IMG/VR virus record: IMGVR_UViG_3300006617_000247
Coordinates: 1 to 28,229 of that record
DNA: 28,229 nucleotides
Direction: 5' to 3' (one strand)
Source: a virus
Shown: positions 15,092-22,062 of the stretch, piece by piece
How the letters are laid out: the number at the start of each line of letters is the position of its first letter
How positions within the stretch are numbered: position 1 is the stretch's first letter
The notes under the pieces: generated by a model
The model's input: only the letters and a program-made list of their open reading frames with translations
Told to the model about the DNA's origin: nothing
The model's database searches: none
Translations under genes and position numbers: made by a program

Positions 15092-15480
15092 GTCTTAGCA
15101 ATATTTTTAATGTGATTAAGCATTGCCTGTAAGCCTTTCTTTTTGTTTAGAGTTAAGTTTCCTCCAAGCCAATCAAAGTCTGTGTATTTAATTTGGGCAA
15201 CTTGGTCAGCAGTTAAGCCGTTACAGCCTTCACACACAATACTTACAACACCGTTAGTAAACATTGTGTTGCTGTAGAATCCAAAGTACCACTTCTCTTT
15301 AATCTTGTTACCTGTTATCCATACATTAGTTGTACAGCCTCTAACGTGATTCTCTTCTACGCAAATACTTCTTAAGTTATCGCCAGAAGATTTACCTACC
15401 GCCATTAACCAATCATCGAATTGTTTTGCTGACTGGAAGTCCTTGATAGTATTTTTAATCTTGTCTAAACTTTCAAGCAT
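15088..15480 (-). CDS. sufE: SufE-family sulfur acceptor for Fe-S assembly
   Basis: A 130-aa SufE-family protein (SufE takes persulfide sulfur from the cysteine desulfurase SufS and passes it to the SufB scaffold). The conserved block VRGCTTNVWITG carries the likely catalytic C49, matching IQGCQSQVWIV of E. coli SufE. The C-terminal GLQAMLNHIKNIA matches the family's GLEAMIxxI helix. The frame extends to an ATG at 15519, but that lies within a terminator hairpin. I therefore chose the inner ATG at 15480, which is 5 nt after a TATAAATA late motif and has no ribosome binding site. No SufS or SufB is seen here, so host partners are implied. Confidence 0.87.
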   Translation of the reverse strand: MLESLDKIKNTIKDFQSAKQFDDWLMAVGKSSGDNLRSICVEENHVRGCTTNVWITGNKIKEKWYFGFYSNTMFTNGVVSIVCEGCNGLTADQVAQIKYTDFDWLGGNLTLNKKKGLQAMLNHIKNIAKT

Positions 15481-15485
15481 ACAGA

Positions 15486-15493
15486 TATTTATA
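15486..15493 (-). promoter_or_regulatory. Late-type promoter TATAAATA abutting sufE start
   Basis: TATAAATA on the minus strand, ending 5 nt before the chosen sufE ATG (15480). T4-type late transcripts start roughly 5-8 nt past this box, which would put the start at or on the AUG, so the sufE message may be leaderless. Confidence 0.6.
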
Positions 15494-15504
15494 CTTGCAA
15501 ATAC

Positions 15505-15527
15505 AAAAAAGGCCCACATAGTGAGCC
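15505..15527 (-). terminator. Intrinsic terminator after the 62-aa gene
   Basis: On the minus strand GGCTCAC-TAT-GTGGGCC (7-bp stem with one T-G pair) is followed by six T residues. It starts 20 nt past the stop of the 62-aa membrane-protein gene and separates that unit from sufE. Confidence 0.75.
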
Positions 15528-15546
15528 TCGTTTGTTGTGTAGTAAC

Positions 15547-15735
15547 TTACCTAAAAATTAAAATAGGTTCCATTGCAACATACATAAACCATACCATAAA
15601 GACTAAACTGCCTACGGTAAACAAGTCTTGACACAATGCACCGTCTTTGCAGACCGCGTCTTTGATAGAAGACCATTTATTTACTATACGTTGAAAAGGA
15701 TAGTTACCGTCACGTGTTTTTGTGATGGTTGACAT
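15547..15735 (-). CDS. Small membrane protein, unknown
   Basis: A 62-aa protein starting MSTITKTRDG. The first 35 residues are polar with two cysteines (AVCKDGALCQD). A transmembrane helix follows at about residues 39-60 (LFTVGSLVFMVWFMYVAMEPIL). A CGGAGAAACGAA ribosome binding site precedes the ATG. It is the only clear gene of a short unit that begins at the GATAAATA motif (15946-15953), passes through a 210-nt hairpin-rich leader and ends at the 15505-15527 terminator. The function is unknown. Confidence 0.75.
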   Translation of the reverse strand: MSTITKTRDGNYPFQRIVNKWSSIKDAVCKDGALCQDLFTVGSLVFMVWFMYVAMEPILIFR

Positions 15736-15945
15736 TTCGTTTCTCCGAATCTAAATTTTCTTAGCATCCGTATTCATATTTCCTCTCGGACAATACTCAG
15801 TTCTAAAAGTTCCTAAACTTTTGTAAGACTTCGAATTGGTGCTGTTCTTCTTTAATTGAGACCAGAGAATACATATCTCGGCAACACTCGACAGTCTTCA
15901 AAAACTGTTGTGGAAGAAGGAGTGCATATTTTCAACTTCCACCGA
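15736..15945 (-). ncRNA. Candidate structured RNA or long leader
   Basis: This stretch has no convincing gene. Read on the minus strand it begins just after a GATAAATA late motif and contains three hairpins: GTGGAAG/CTTCCAC (15936-15942 with 15910-15916), ACAGT/ACTGT (15904-15908 with 15891-15895), and a 7-bp stem AAAAGTT/AACTTTT with a 4-nt loop (15816-15822 with 15805-15811). An 8-codon frame (15751-15777, MNTDAKKI) behind a GAGAGGAA ribosome binding site could be a leader peptide. The composition looks less T-rich than the flanking genes. It may be a small RNA or a regulatory leader of the 62-aa gene. Confidence 0.4.
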
Positions 15946-15953
15946 TATTTATC
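15946..15953 (-). promoter_or_regulatory. Late-type promoter motif GATAAATA
   Basis: GATAAATA on the minus strand, 45 nt beyond the UUCG terminator that closes the upstream operon. No start codon follows for a large gene until 15735, so it implies a leader of about 210 nt or a non-coding transcript. Confidence 0.6.
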
Positions 15954-15997
15954 AAATCGTTAACTGATGTGTTAAGTTATTGTGGAATTTTAGTCAA

Positions 15998-16025
15998 AAA
16001 TAAAGACTCCGAAGAGTCTTTATTT
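15998..16025 (-). terminator. C(UUCG)G intrinsic terminator
   Basis: A perfect 12-bp inverted repeat (15998-16009 with 16014-16025). On the minus strand it reads AAATAAAGACTC-TTCG-GAGTCTTTATTT, so the RNA has the extra-stable C(UUCG)G loop often seen in T4-type terminators, with T residues in the descending arm and just after. It lies 15 nt past the stop of the 106-aa gene and closes the long run that starts near 24.8 kb. Confidence 0.85.
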
Positions 16026-16040
16026 CACTATAGTAAAATA

Positions 16041-16361
16041 TTACTTAGATTGAGCTTTCACGCCTGCTTTTAGGTCAGCGATCATCTTATCTTTATTTTT
16101 ACGTTTGTCAAGTTCAATGCCAAACTCTCTACCCAACTCTTCGAGTTGTGCTTTTGTTTGAGCTTTTAACTTAGCAGGTGTTGGAAGTTTTTTAACTTCT
16201 GCTTTAACTCCTTTAGCAACGTTAGATGCCGCTTCTTTTAAATCGGCTACATCAACTTTGCCATCGTCGTTAATATCTAGGTCATTTTGATCTTTGTTAA
16301 AATACCAAAATGCACCACCAACAACTACTAGAACTATTACCGCAATTACTTCAATACCCAT
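16041..16361 (-). CDS. Membrane-anchored protein with EF-hand-like loop and HeH-like C-domain
   Basis: A 106-aa protein with three visible parts. An N-terminal transmembrane helix covers residues 4-21 (EVIAVIVLVVVGGAFWYF). An EF-hand/dockerin-type calcium loop, DINDDGKVDVADL, follows at about 29-41. A basic linker then leads to a C-terminal helix-extension-helix-like segment (AQLEELGREFGIELDKRKNKDKMIADLKA), similar to HeH/LEM or Rho-N type modules that can bind nucleic acid. The parts are seen in sequence, but the combined function is unknown. It follows the NAD synthetase gene by 3 nt and is the last gene before the UUCG terminator. Confidence 0.78.
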   Translation of the reverse strand: MGIEVIAVIVLVVVGGAFWYFNKDQNDLDINDDGKVDVADLKEAASNVAKGVKAEVKKLPTPAKLKAQTKAQLEELGREFGIELDKRKNKDKMIADLKAGVKAQSK

Positions 16362-16364
16362 GGG

Positions 16365-17288
16365 TTAACTCCTTAAGTAGTTATCTAGTTTACTTAACTC
16401 ACTATATCTAGATGAGTCAATTGGATGATCAAGATTGAACGGATTTGTACGTTTGTAAGTAGTACTCCTCACTCGGTCAGCGACCGCATTTACAATCGCT
16501 CTATCTTCATCGGTTAATTCGTCCTCATTCACTTCTCTTCTTAATATGGAAAAGAGTGCTATATCGAACTCCAAGTAACTAAAACCAAATTGGTCTTCGT
16601 CACCATTTGCAATTCCTAATCCGTCTGTTGGAACTGCTTCCACGATATCACGTGGAACTCCGAGATGTTCTGCTAGTGCAGGAACCTCCCAGCTCTTAGT
16701 CAATGCTTGGATAGGTGAGACGTCACCAACATCACCATGCAAAGTCCAAAATCCTGATGCAAGTTCTGAATAGTTATCAGTACTTGCTACTAAACCACCA
16801 TGCTTTTGTGCTAGGTCGTATAGTGTAATCATTCTTAATCTTGCTCTTATGTTACCTTGACGTATTTTATCATCTGATAATCCGTCATGCGAAATAGTTT
16901 CATCCATGATAGAAACTAGTGCATCAAATTGTTTAGATAAATCATGTTCAATCCAACTATCTAGTTTTTCAATACAGAATGTTTTTGCTCTTTCTAGTTC
17001 ATCATTGTTTTGATGTATAGGTAACATACAACCTGTTACTTGCCACCCTGCTTCTTTGAAAAGCAAAGCCGTAACAGCACTATCAATACCACCGCTTATT
17101 CCAATTACAACATGTTCTAAGTTGTACTTGGCTTTATACTCAATGAGCTCTGTTACTAAGGATGTCTGTAAACCTTGTATGTCGCTGTGGTAGACACCAT
17201 AGGAAATTAGTTGATTTAACTTTTCTTTGAACCAAGGACTTAAACTTGGATTCCTATTGTATCGTAATATGTCTGGTTGTATAATCAT
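16365..17288 (-). CDS. nadE: NAD+ synthetase (ammonia-dependent type)
   Basis: A 307-aa NAD+ synthetase, which converts deamido-NAD, ATP and ammonia to NAD+. The ATP-pyrophosphatase loop SGGIDS is at residues 65-70. Family blocks QGNIRARLRM and ASTDNYSE, then GDVGDVSPIQALTK, are present. No glutaminase domain is attached, so it is the ammonia-dependent form. The N-terminal 45 residues extend beyond the usual core. The ATG at 17288 has no clear ribosome binding site, and an AATAAATA motif lies 9 nt upstream. Phage-made NAD could support the NAD(P)H-using enzymes nearby or offset host NAD depletion. Confidence 0.92.
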   Translation of the reverse strand: MIIQPDILRYNRNPSLSPWFKEKLNQLISYGVYHSDIQGLQTSLVTELIEYKAKYNLEHVVIGISGGIDSAVTALLFKEAGWQVTGCMLPIHQNNDELERAKTFCIEKLDSWIEHDLSKQFDALVSIMDETISHDGLSDDKIRQGNIRARLRMITLYDLAQKHGGLVASTDNYSELASGFWTLHGDVGDVSPIQALTKSWEVPALAEHLGVPRDIVEAVPTDGLGIANGDEDQFGFSYLEFDIALFSILRREVNEDELTDEDRAIVNAVADRVRSTTYKRTNPFNLDHPIDSSRYSELSKLDNYLRS

Positions 17289-17297
17289 TTACAGTTG

Positions 17298-17305
17298 TAT
17301 TTATT
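17298..17305 (-). promoter_or_regulatory. Possible late-type promoter AATAAATA before nadE
   Basis: AATAAATA on the minus strand, 9 nt before the nadE ATG and overlapping the stop of the SGNH-like gene (17304-17306). It fits the NATAAATA form but AT-rich chance matches are possible. Confidence 0.4.
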
Positions 17306-18197
17306 AATTAAAACCTGTTTTATTTAGGTTTTTGGCAATATATTCTGCATATTGTCTGTGTGCTTCTTGATCTGGATGATAAAAACCGCAAAGGTCTCTG
17401 TCTCCTTGGAAGTACATCAAGTGCCTTGATTCATCAATCATATACAGTTTTGCTCTATTATATGTGTCTATGCAAAAGTCCCAATACTCCCATTCTTGCT
17501 TGGTTTCGCAATGGGTTTTGTATGCATTAGTTGGTGGTCTATGCTCGCCATCTACTTTTATATAGTCTTGATTAAAATGGGGAACAAGGTGTAGTTGGTA
17601 GTTATTTACTGTGGCAAAGTTAATAATGCCATCTAGTGCTGAATAAAAACTGGCAACTAATTTGTTGTCTGTTAAAAATTCTGATAATAATATTTCTTTG
17701 TTATGTCCAAAACGTTTTAGCATTTGTGCTGTTTCTGGATCTGAACTGTCTTTGCCGTCTGCGTTTTCAAATGCAAAGTTATACCTTCCCTCATCATTAT
17801 CCAGTGTGTACGTTCTAGTAGGGCGACACATACCTACAAATAGTACATCGTTGTCAGGATTAATTTCTTTTTGTGCATGTAGGTTTTGTAATTGCAGTAA
17901 AACATAATCCATACTACTTGCTGTTTGGCAATATGTTTTTATGTCTACATTTTGACTTTCTGCTAACAAGTAAGGGTAACTGCTTTCTACAGGTCTGTTA
18001 ATATAATCCCAAGGTGACATGTTTGTTTGTTGTGCCATATGCATGTGCCACATCACAACCGCCGTCTTAAAATCGTATTGATCAATTAGTCCTTCTTTCA
18101 TTACATTGACTAATTCAAAGTCGTTTTTAAGTACTTCGTGGTCTTCTATCTCTAAACCACAAACACTGGAGTCACCAAAGAAAACGTATCTATTCAT
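17304..18197 (-). CDS. SGNH/GDSL-hydrolase-like protein
   Basis: A protein of about 297 aa from the ATG at 18197 (MNRYVFFGDSSVCG). The start carries the GDS block of SGNH/GDSL hydrolases, with S10 as the candidate nucleophile. The C-terminal HPDQEAHRQYAEYIAKNL resembles the final block with its catalytic Asp/His (HPxxxxH). Such enzymes are esterases or lipases, often acting on acetylated sugars or lipids. The frame extends 13 codons further up to 18236, but the inner ATG overlaps the stop of the 46-aa gene as ATGA and starts directly at the first strand. Assignment rests on the end motifs only. Confidence 0.6.
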   Translation of the reverse strand: MNRYVFFGDSSVCGLEIEDHEVLKNDFELVNVMKEGLIDQYDFKTAVVMWHMHMAQQTNMSPWDYINRPVESSYPYLLAESQNVDIKTYCQTASSMDYVLLQLQNLHAQKEINPDNDVLFVGMCRPTRTYTLDNDEGRYNFAFENADGKDSSDPETAQMLKRFGHNKEILLSEFLTDNKLVASFYSALDGIINFATVNNYQLHLVPHFNQDYIKVDGEHRPPTNAYKTHCETKQEWEYWDFCIDTYNRAKLYMIDESRHLMYFQGDRDLCGFYHPDQEAHRQYAEYIAKNLNKTGFN

Positions 18198-18334
18198 TCC
18201 TGATTGTGTCTCGGGTCTTGTTGTTGTTTGATCCATTCTGCAATTTGTTTTTCTTGTTCTTTGATTGCTTGTGATTGGTCCTTAATTTTCTTGTCTTGGA
18301 ATCTCAGTCTTTGCTGTTGCTGTTCCTGTGCCAT
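18194..18334 (-). CDS. 46-aa Gln-rich coiled-coil protein
   Basis: A short gene of 46 codons starting MAQEQQQQRLRFQDKK, with an AGGAG ribosome binding site 7 nt before the ATG. It is almost entirely Gln, Lys, Glu and Arg with spaced Ile, Leu and Trp, giving an amphipathic, probably coiled-coil helix. The stop overlaps the ATG of the SGNH-like gene (ATGA), so the two are likely coupled. It starts 1 nt before the end of the GMP reductase gene. The function is unknown. Confidence 0.7.
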   Translation of the reverse strand: MAQEQQQQRLRFQDKKIKDQSQAIKEQEKQIAEWIKQQQDPRHNQE

Positions 18335-18335
18335 T

Positions 18336-19451
18336 TTATTCTCCTGTTGTGAATGACTCGTACATTGTATTGTACTGCTTACCGTTGTTCACTTGTACAA
18401 AGGTTGTACGTTTACTTAGTTCTTTTAGGCTCGTTGCACCAACATAAGTGCAAGTACTACGCAAACCGCCAAGAATGTCTCGTACTCCGCTCTCCACGGC
18501 ACCCTTGTAAGGTATGTGTACGACACGGCCTTCACTTGTTCTATAATCTTTAACATTATTTTTCTCCGTTGCATTATTAGAGCTCATTCCATGAAACTCC
18601 ACAAATTGTTTTTCTACTTTCTTAGGAATGCCTGCACTAGTACCACCTGCTTGTTCATTAGTTAGTAAGTACTTAGATATAACTTCGCCGCCACCCTCAT
18701 CATATCCTGCTAACATTCCTCCTAGCATTACAAAGTCTGCTCCGGCACCAAATGCCTTTGCTACATCTCCAGGACTACTACAACCCCCATCAGCAATGAT
18801 GTGTCCACCAAGACCATGAGCGGCATCGGCACACTCAATAACGGCGGATAGTTGCGGATAGCCAACACCTGTCTTAATACGAGTAGTGCAAACACTACCA
18901 GGCCCAATGCCAACTTTAACAATATCTGCTCCACTTAAAATTAACTCCTCTGTGATGTCTGGTGTTACTACATTACCAGCAATAATTGTAATTTTAGGAT
19001 ACTCTTCTCTGAACCGTTTTACAAAATCTATAAAGCCTTCTGAATATCCGTTTGCTACGTCAATACACACATAGTCTATTGTTCTATTTAATTTAAGTAC
19101 AGAATCAATACGTTCTTTATCAATAGCAGTAACACCTGTGCTAACTGCCATTGTTTTTACTATGTCTGATTTGTATTCGTTGTTATTTAACCAATCCCAA
19201 AGTTCTGCTGGATTGTCTTCTTTGACTAGGCATGTAAACATACCATGTCTTGCTAGTTCTAACACCATGCCTTTTGTACCAACACCGTGCATATTACTAG
19301 CCATTATAGGAATACCATTGTATTCTTTGTTGCTATGTTTAAACTTATATGTGCGTTGTAAATCTACATCGCCTCTGCTTAACATAGCACTTCGCTTAGG
19401 GCGAAATAATACATCGCTGTAGTCTAGTTTAATGTCTCGTTCAATTCTCAT
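18336..19451 (-). CDS. guaC: GMP reductase
   Basis: A 371-aa member of the IMP dehydrogenase/GMP reductase family, best matched to GMP reductase. The loop [26 protein letters not shown] with catalytic C188 is the GuaC form, and later blocks ([53 protein letters not shown]) also fit. There is no CBS domain insertion as in IMP dehydrogenase. The reaction turns GMP into IMP with NADPH and releases ammonia. In an AT-rich phage this would redirect guanylate toward adenylate. Released ammonia is also a substrate of the NadE three genes downstream. Confidence 0.9.
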   Translation of the reverse strand: MRIERDIKLDYSDVLFRPKRSAMLSRGDVDLQRTYKFKHSNKEYNGIPIMASNMHGVGTKGMVLELARHGMFTCLVKEDNPAELWDWLNNNEYKSDIVKTMAVSTGVTAIDKERIDSVLKLNRTIDYVCIDVANGYSEGFIDFVKRFREEYPKITIIAGNVVTPDITEELILSGADIVKVGIGPGSVCTTRIKTGVGYPQLSAVIECADAAHGLGGHIIADGGCSSPGDVAKAFGAGADFVMLGGMLAGYDEGGGEVISKYLLTNEQAGGTSAGIPKKVEKQFVEFHGMSSNNATEKNNVKDYRTSEGRVVHIPYKGAVESGVRDILGGLRSTCTYVGATSLKELSKRTTFVQVNNGKQYNTMYESFTTGE

Positions 19452-19776
19452 TAGATAGTACCCTTTGTGCTACTTGATCGTGTGTTTCATAATACACGGT
19501 TTTTTTGAAATTTGCTGTTTGCTTATACCATACGTTTTTAGATTTAGGAACAAACCTTCTTCTAGTTGTGTGAGTAGTTTTAAGAATCTTTGTTAACCAA
19601 ACCCATTTACCTGATACTGTTTTCTTAGGTAACCATGCGAACATATATTCTCGTTCTACTCCAAACTTTACGTTTAAGAATGGATATCTAACATATGCTG
19701 GATGTTCAGTCTTCAAATTCTGCGTCGTACTCTTCCCAGAACTCATCCATATTTTTATCTTCTTCTGGTTCCACAT
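19441..19776 (-). CDS. Unknown basic protein
   Basis: A 111-aa basic protein starting [10 protein letters not shown], rich in Lys, Thr and Trp ([19 protein letters not shown], then [16 protein letters not shown]). There is no membrane helix. The ATG at 19776 has a GGAGA ribosome binding site but makes a 71-nt overlap with the upstream gene. An inner ATG at 19746 would cut the overlap to 41 nt. The 3' end overlaps guaC by 11 nt. The high net charge suggests nucleic-acid or surface binding, which is inference only. Confidence 0.6.
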   Translation of the reverse strand: MWNQKKIKIWMSSGKSTTQNLKTEHPAYVRYPFLNVKFGVEREYMFAWLPKKTVSGKWVWLTKILKTTHTTRRRFVPKSKNVWYKQTANFKKTVYYETHDQVAQRVLSNEN

Positions 19777-20446
19777 ACTCGTCTCTCCACTGGTCTGTAC
19801 TCCAGCCTACTTCGGCTTCGTAACTTTTACCCATTGTGTCGTTGTAGTCGTAATTTGCTTCTAGCCATACTTTGTCGTATGCTAGGTCCTCAACAAACTC
19901 ACCCATACAAGTTTCGTTAACCGTCATTGCAAGTTTCATTGTATCAAACTCTTCATCAGTGTCAACAAACCAAGTAGCAAAGCCACCTTTCTCAACACTC
20001 ATAAATGCCATTACAGGTGTACAGCCTTCTGGTGTTTCGCCTGTTGAGTCTGTGCTGATGTATCCACCTTCTCTGCCTTTGAGCCAATATGCTTCGCAAC
20101 TGATTTCATTTTCATCATATTCGTAATCATCTGAACCATCTGCTGGAACACTTGATACTGTAAAGCCACCATCTGCAAATGCGGCGTTGATATGTTCTTT
20201 ATCATCTACTGCATACCAGCCTTCAATTTCATTGCCTTCAGCAGTGATGTCTGGTGAATTAGGATCTTGCTCGTCATCATCGTCCCACTCGCTTAGTGAC
20301 AGTACATGATCAATAAAACCACTTTGGTGTGAACCATCCTCTTCTATTTTAGGAGCCCAGTATTTGGCAAATTCTTCTGTGACAGTACCAATAGCACATT
20401 CGCCTCCATATCTACCGCCCTCAATTCTATATCTATATTTTGCCAT
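19706..20446 (-). CDS. Unknown highly acidic protein
   Basis: A 246-aa protein starting MAKYRYRIEGGRYGGE. It is extremely acidic: Asp/Glu runs such as WDDDDEQDP, DGSDDYEYDENE and the end [13 protein letters not shown]. Aromatic residues are frequent and the middle (GEIxxWYxVDD-like pattern, then EEFDTMKLAMTVNETCMGEF) looks globular. The acidity could mimic DNA or give high solubility; DNA mimicry is a known anti-restriction strategy, but nothing specific supports it here. It lies 10 nt after the ferredoxin-NADP reductase gene. Confidence 0.75.
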   Translation of the reverse strand: MAKYRYRIEGGRYGGECAIGTVTEEFAKYWAPKIEEDGSHQSGFIDHVLSLSEWDDDDEQDPNSPDITAEGNEIEGWYAVDDKEHINAAFADGGFTVSSVPADGSDDYEYDENEISCEAYWLKGREGGYISTDSTGETPEGCTPVMAFMSVEKGGFATWFVDTDEEFDTMKLAMTVNETCMGEFVEDLAYDKVWLEANYDYNDTMGKSYEAEVGWSTDQWRDEYVEPEEDKNMDEFWEEYDAEFED

Positions 20447-20456
20447 AATTTACTCC

Positions 20457-21191
20457 TTAGTCTGCAAATGCCCTTTCTAGCAAGAAGTCTCCTATCTCGC
20501 CCTGATTACCTTCTTCCCACCCTAAGCCTTTAAACAATGTTCTGCAACCTTTGTTTAACTCAGGTGAACCACATACCATTACTGCGTCTCTGTGTTTATC
20601 AAAGCCGCCTGGTAAGTAATCTTCTAAATAGTTCCAGAACCTACCAGGTCTTACATACGGTTCTTTTGTAACAGTATTAATATACACTAATCCGCGAAAT
20701 AAGTCAACCAAATTATCTATTTCATTTATGTAGGATAGTTCATTAATGTTTCTTACTGTATGGAACAAATAAACATTTTCAAATTTATCGTATGTTTCAA
20801 AGTCGCTTATAATACTCATAAACGGTGCTATGCCTGTGCCTGTGCTTAACAGTACTAAGTTCTCAGTAGGTCTTAAGTAATCTATACATAAACTACCCAC
20901 ACACTTAGGTTTGATTAGCAGTTCGTCTCCTGGTTCTATCTTTTGTAGGATTGATGTTAAAGGTCCGTTTGGTACTTTTATACTAAGGAATTCAATGTGA
21001 TCATCATAGTTTGTGCTTACAATACTGTATGCTCTAAACACTTGTTTCTCGCCATTGTACTTGTCTTTGGGTAATCCTATCATGGCAAACTCGCCATTTT
21101 TAAATCTAAATTCTCTGGGTCTTGTCGTAGTAAAACTAAACAATCTGTCGCTGTAATGAGTAACTGTAGTTATTTCTACGGAGTGGGTCAA
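20457..21191 (-). CDS. fpr: Ferredoxin/flavodoxin-NADP+ reductase
   Basis: A bacterial FNR of about 244 aa that moves electrons between NADPH and ferredoxin or flavodoxin through FAD. The FAD motif RAYS is at about residues 53-56 and the NADP-binding STGTGIAP at about 116-123. VCGSPELNKG and the C-terminal EIGDFLLERAF match the Fpr ending (GEPGDYVIERAF). I chose a TTG start at 21191: it has a GGGAG ribosome binding site, forms TTGA with the upstream stop and matches the family N-terminus. An ATG at 21221 lacks a ribosome binding site. It could supply electrons to the radical SAM proteins through a host carrier. Confidence 0.9.
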   Translation of the reverse strand: MTHSVEITTVTHYSDRLFSFTTTRPREFRFKNGEFAMIGLPKDKYNGEKQVFRAYSIVSTNYDDHIEFLSIKVPNGPLTSILQKIEPGDELLIKPKCVGSLCIDYLRPTENLVLLSTGTGIAPFMSIISDFETYDKFENVYLFHTVRNINELSYINEIDNLVDLFRGLVYINTVTKEPYVRPGRFWNYLEDYLPGGFDKHRDAVMVCGSPELNKGCRTLFKGLGWEEGNQGEIGDFLLERAFAD

Positions 21192-21685
21192 GTCTGTTTC
21201 TCCCAAGGATATACAAGCCATACATCATTTTCTGCTTTGTTTATCTCATGGGAGTAATAATTTACTTGACCAAAGGAACTAGCAAAGTTTTCAGTTAGAG
21301 TTGCAAATCTCACACTATCACCCCAAATCATATCCCACTTCATATCATCAGGTAAGCAGTTCTGTTGCCAATCCTGTTGTAAGTGGTTTAATGTTTCGCC
21401 GGTGTCATTGATATCGTCAATAACAAGAATCTTTTTGCCGTTGTAGGCATCTTCGCTCATCCAACAGTTGGACTCAGTTTCTTCTTGGTCTCTGAAACTG
21501 ATTTTAAGAGCATGACATGTAATGTCAGTCCAATTTGAGATTATCGTAGCAGGAATGTTTCCACCTCTGGTTAGTCCTACTATGTAATCTGGTCTCCAGT
21601 TGTCTGCATACATATCCATAATAATGCTTTGACACATTAATTCGATATCGTTCCAACTGTAATAATGTTTGTTTATATATGCCAC
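21188..21685 (-). CDS. Purine-type phosphoribosyltransferase
   Basis: A 165-aa type I phosphoribosyltransferase. The PRPP-binding motif ILVIDDINDTGET is at residues 86-98, and GLTRGGNIPA at 37-46 is the loop seen in xanthine-guanine-type enzymes. The C-terminal VWLVYPWE also resembles that group. It would join a purine base to PRPP, salvaging guanine, xanthine or hypoxanthine, although the exact base cannot be read from sequence. It overlaps the cyclotransferase-like gene by 13 nt and the fpr start. With GMP reductase and NAD synthetase in the same run it suggests a purine/NAD supply module. Confidence 0.82.
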   Translation of the reverse strand: MAYINKHYYSWNDIELMCQSIIMDMYADNWRPDYIVGLTRGGNIPATIISNWTDITCHALKISFRDQEETESNCWMSEDAYNGKKILVIDDINDTGETLNHLQQDWQQNCLPDDMKWDMIWGDSVRFATLTENFASSFGQVNYYSHEINKAENDVWLVYPWEKQT

Positions 21686-22062
21686 ATCTTCACCTCGTCA
21701 TTGATAATTTCTACCTGTGGTGAATCGACATTTTCGTAGCCTGAATAAGTATCTCTAGGAAGATAATACATCCATGCTTTGCCTTGCGTTGTCATTGTTA
21801 CTTCGCGATTGTAAAAATTTGGATAACCTTCAATATCATCTAGGTCTTGCATTGTTTCATCGTCAACTTCCCATACCTCGCCTTGTATTTTATATGTGCC
21901 GCCTTTAACAACACCAGGGAAGGAGCCTAGATCAATCATGTCATAATCCGGATATACAGTTTGTGCTTTACCTACAATAACTGCGCCATCACCAAATTGA
22001 TTAAGTCCTCTAATCTGTCCGCCTGATTTTAATGTTCCGTAAACAAATACTTTATTGCTCAT
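21673..22062 (-). CDS. Gamma-glutamylcyclotransferase-like (AIG2/GGCT fold) protein
   Basis: A 129-aa GGCT-fold protein. The substrate loop VFVYGTLKSG spans residues 5-14, and E78 in DLDDIEGYPNFYNRE is the candidate catalytic acid, followed by the usual Y and R. The length is typical for the bacterial YtfP/AIG2-like group. Members cleave gamma-glutamyl amino acids or related isopeptide adducts, but the true substrate of the small forms is often unknown. It overlaps its upstream coiled-coil gene by 11 nt and the phosphoribosyltransferase gene downstream by 13 nt. Confidence 0.85.
   Translation of the reverse strand: MSNKVFVYGTLKSGGQIRGLNQFGDGAVIVGKAQTVYPDYDMIDLGSFPGVVKGGTYKIQGEVWEVDDETMQDLDDIEGYPNFYNREVTMTTQGKAWMYYLPRDTYSGYENVDSPQVEIINDEVKMWHI

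Noticed and set aside
15481-15519. Upstream ATG (15519) extending SufE by 13 residues
   Set aside because: This start lies inside the terminator hairpin of the 62-aa gene and upstream of the TATAAATA box; the family similarity begins after the inner ATG.
15850-15872. Possible 23-aa frame (MYSLVSIKEEQ...) in the same stretch
   Set aside because: No good ribosome binding site, very short, and it ends within a hairpin; not supported as a gene.
15736-15945. tRNA gene in the hairpin-rich stretch
   Set aside because: No cloverleaf could be drawn: a TTCGAA is present but has no flanking T-arm stem, and no acceptor stem or CCA end was found.
20011-20205. Minus-strand 64-codon frame within the acidic protein gene
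   Set aside because: It is an alternate frame fully contained in the 246-aa gene, with no ribosome binding site or motif.
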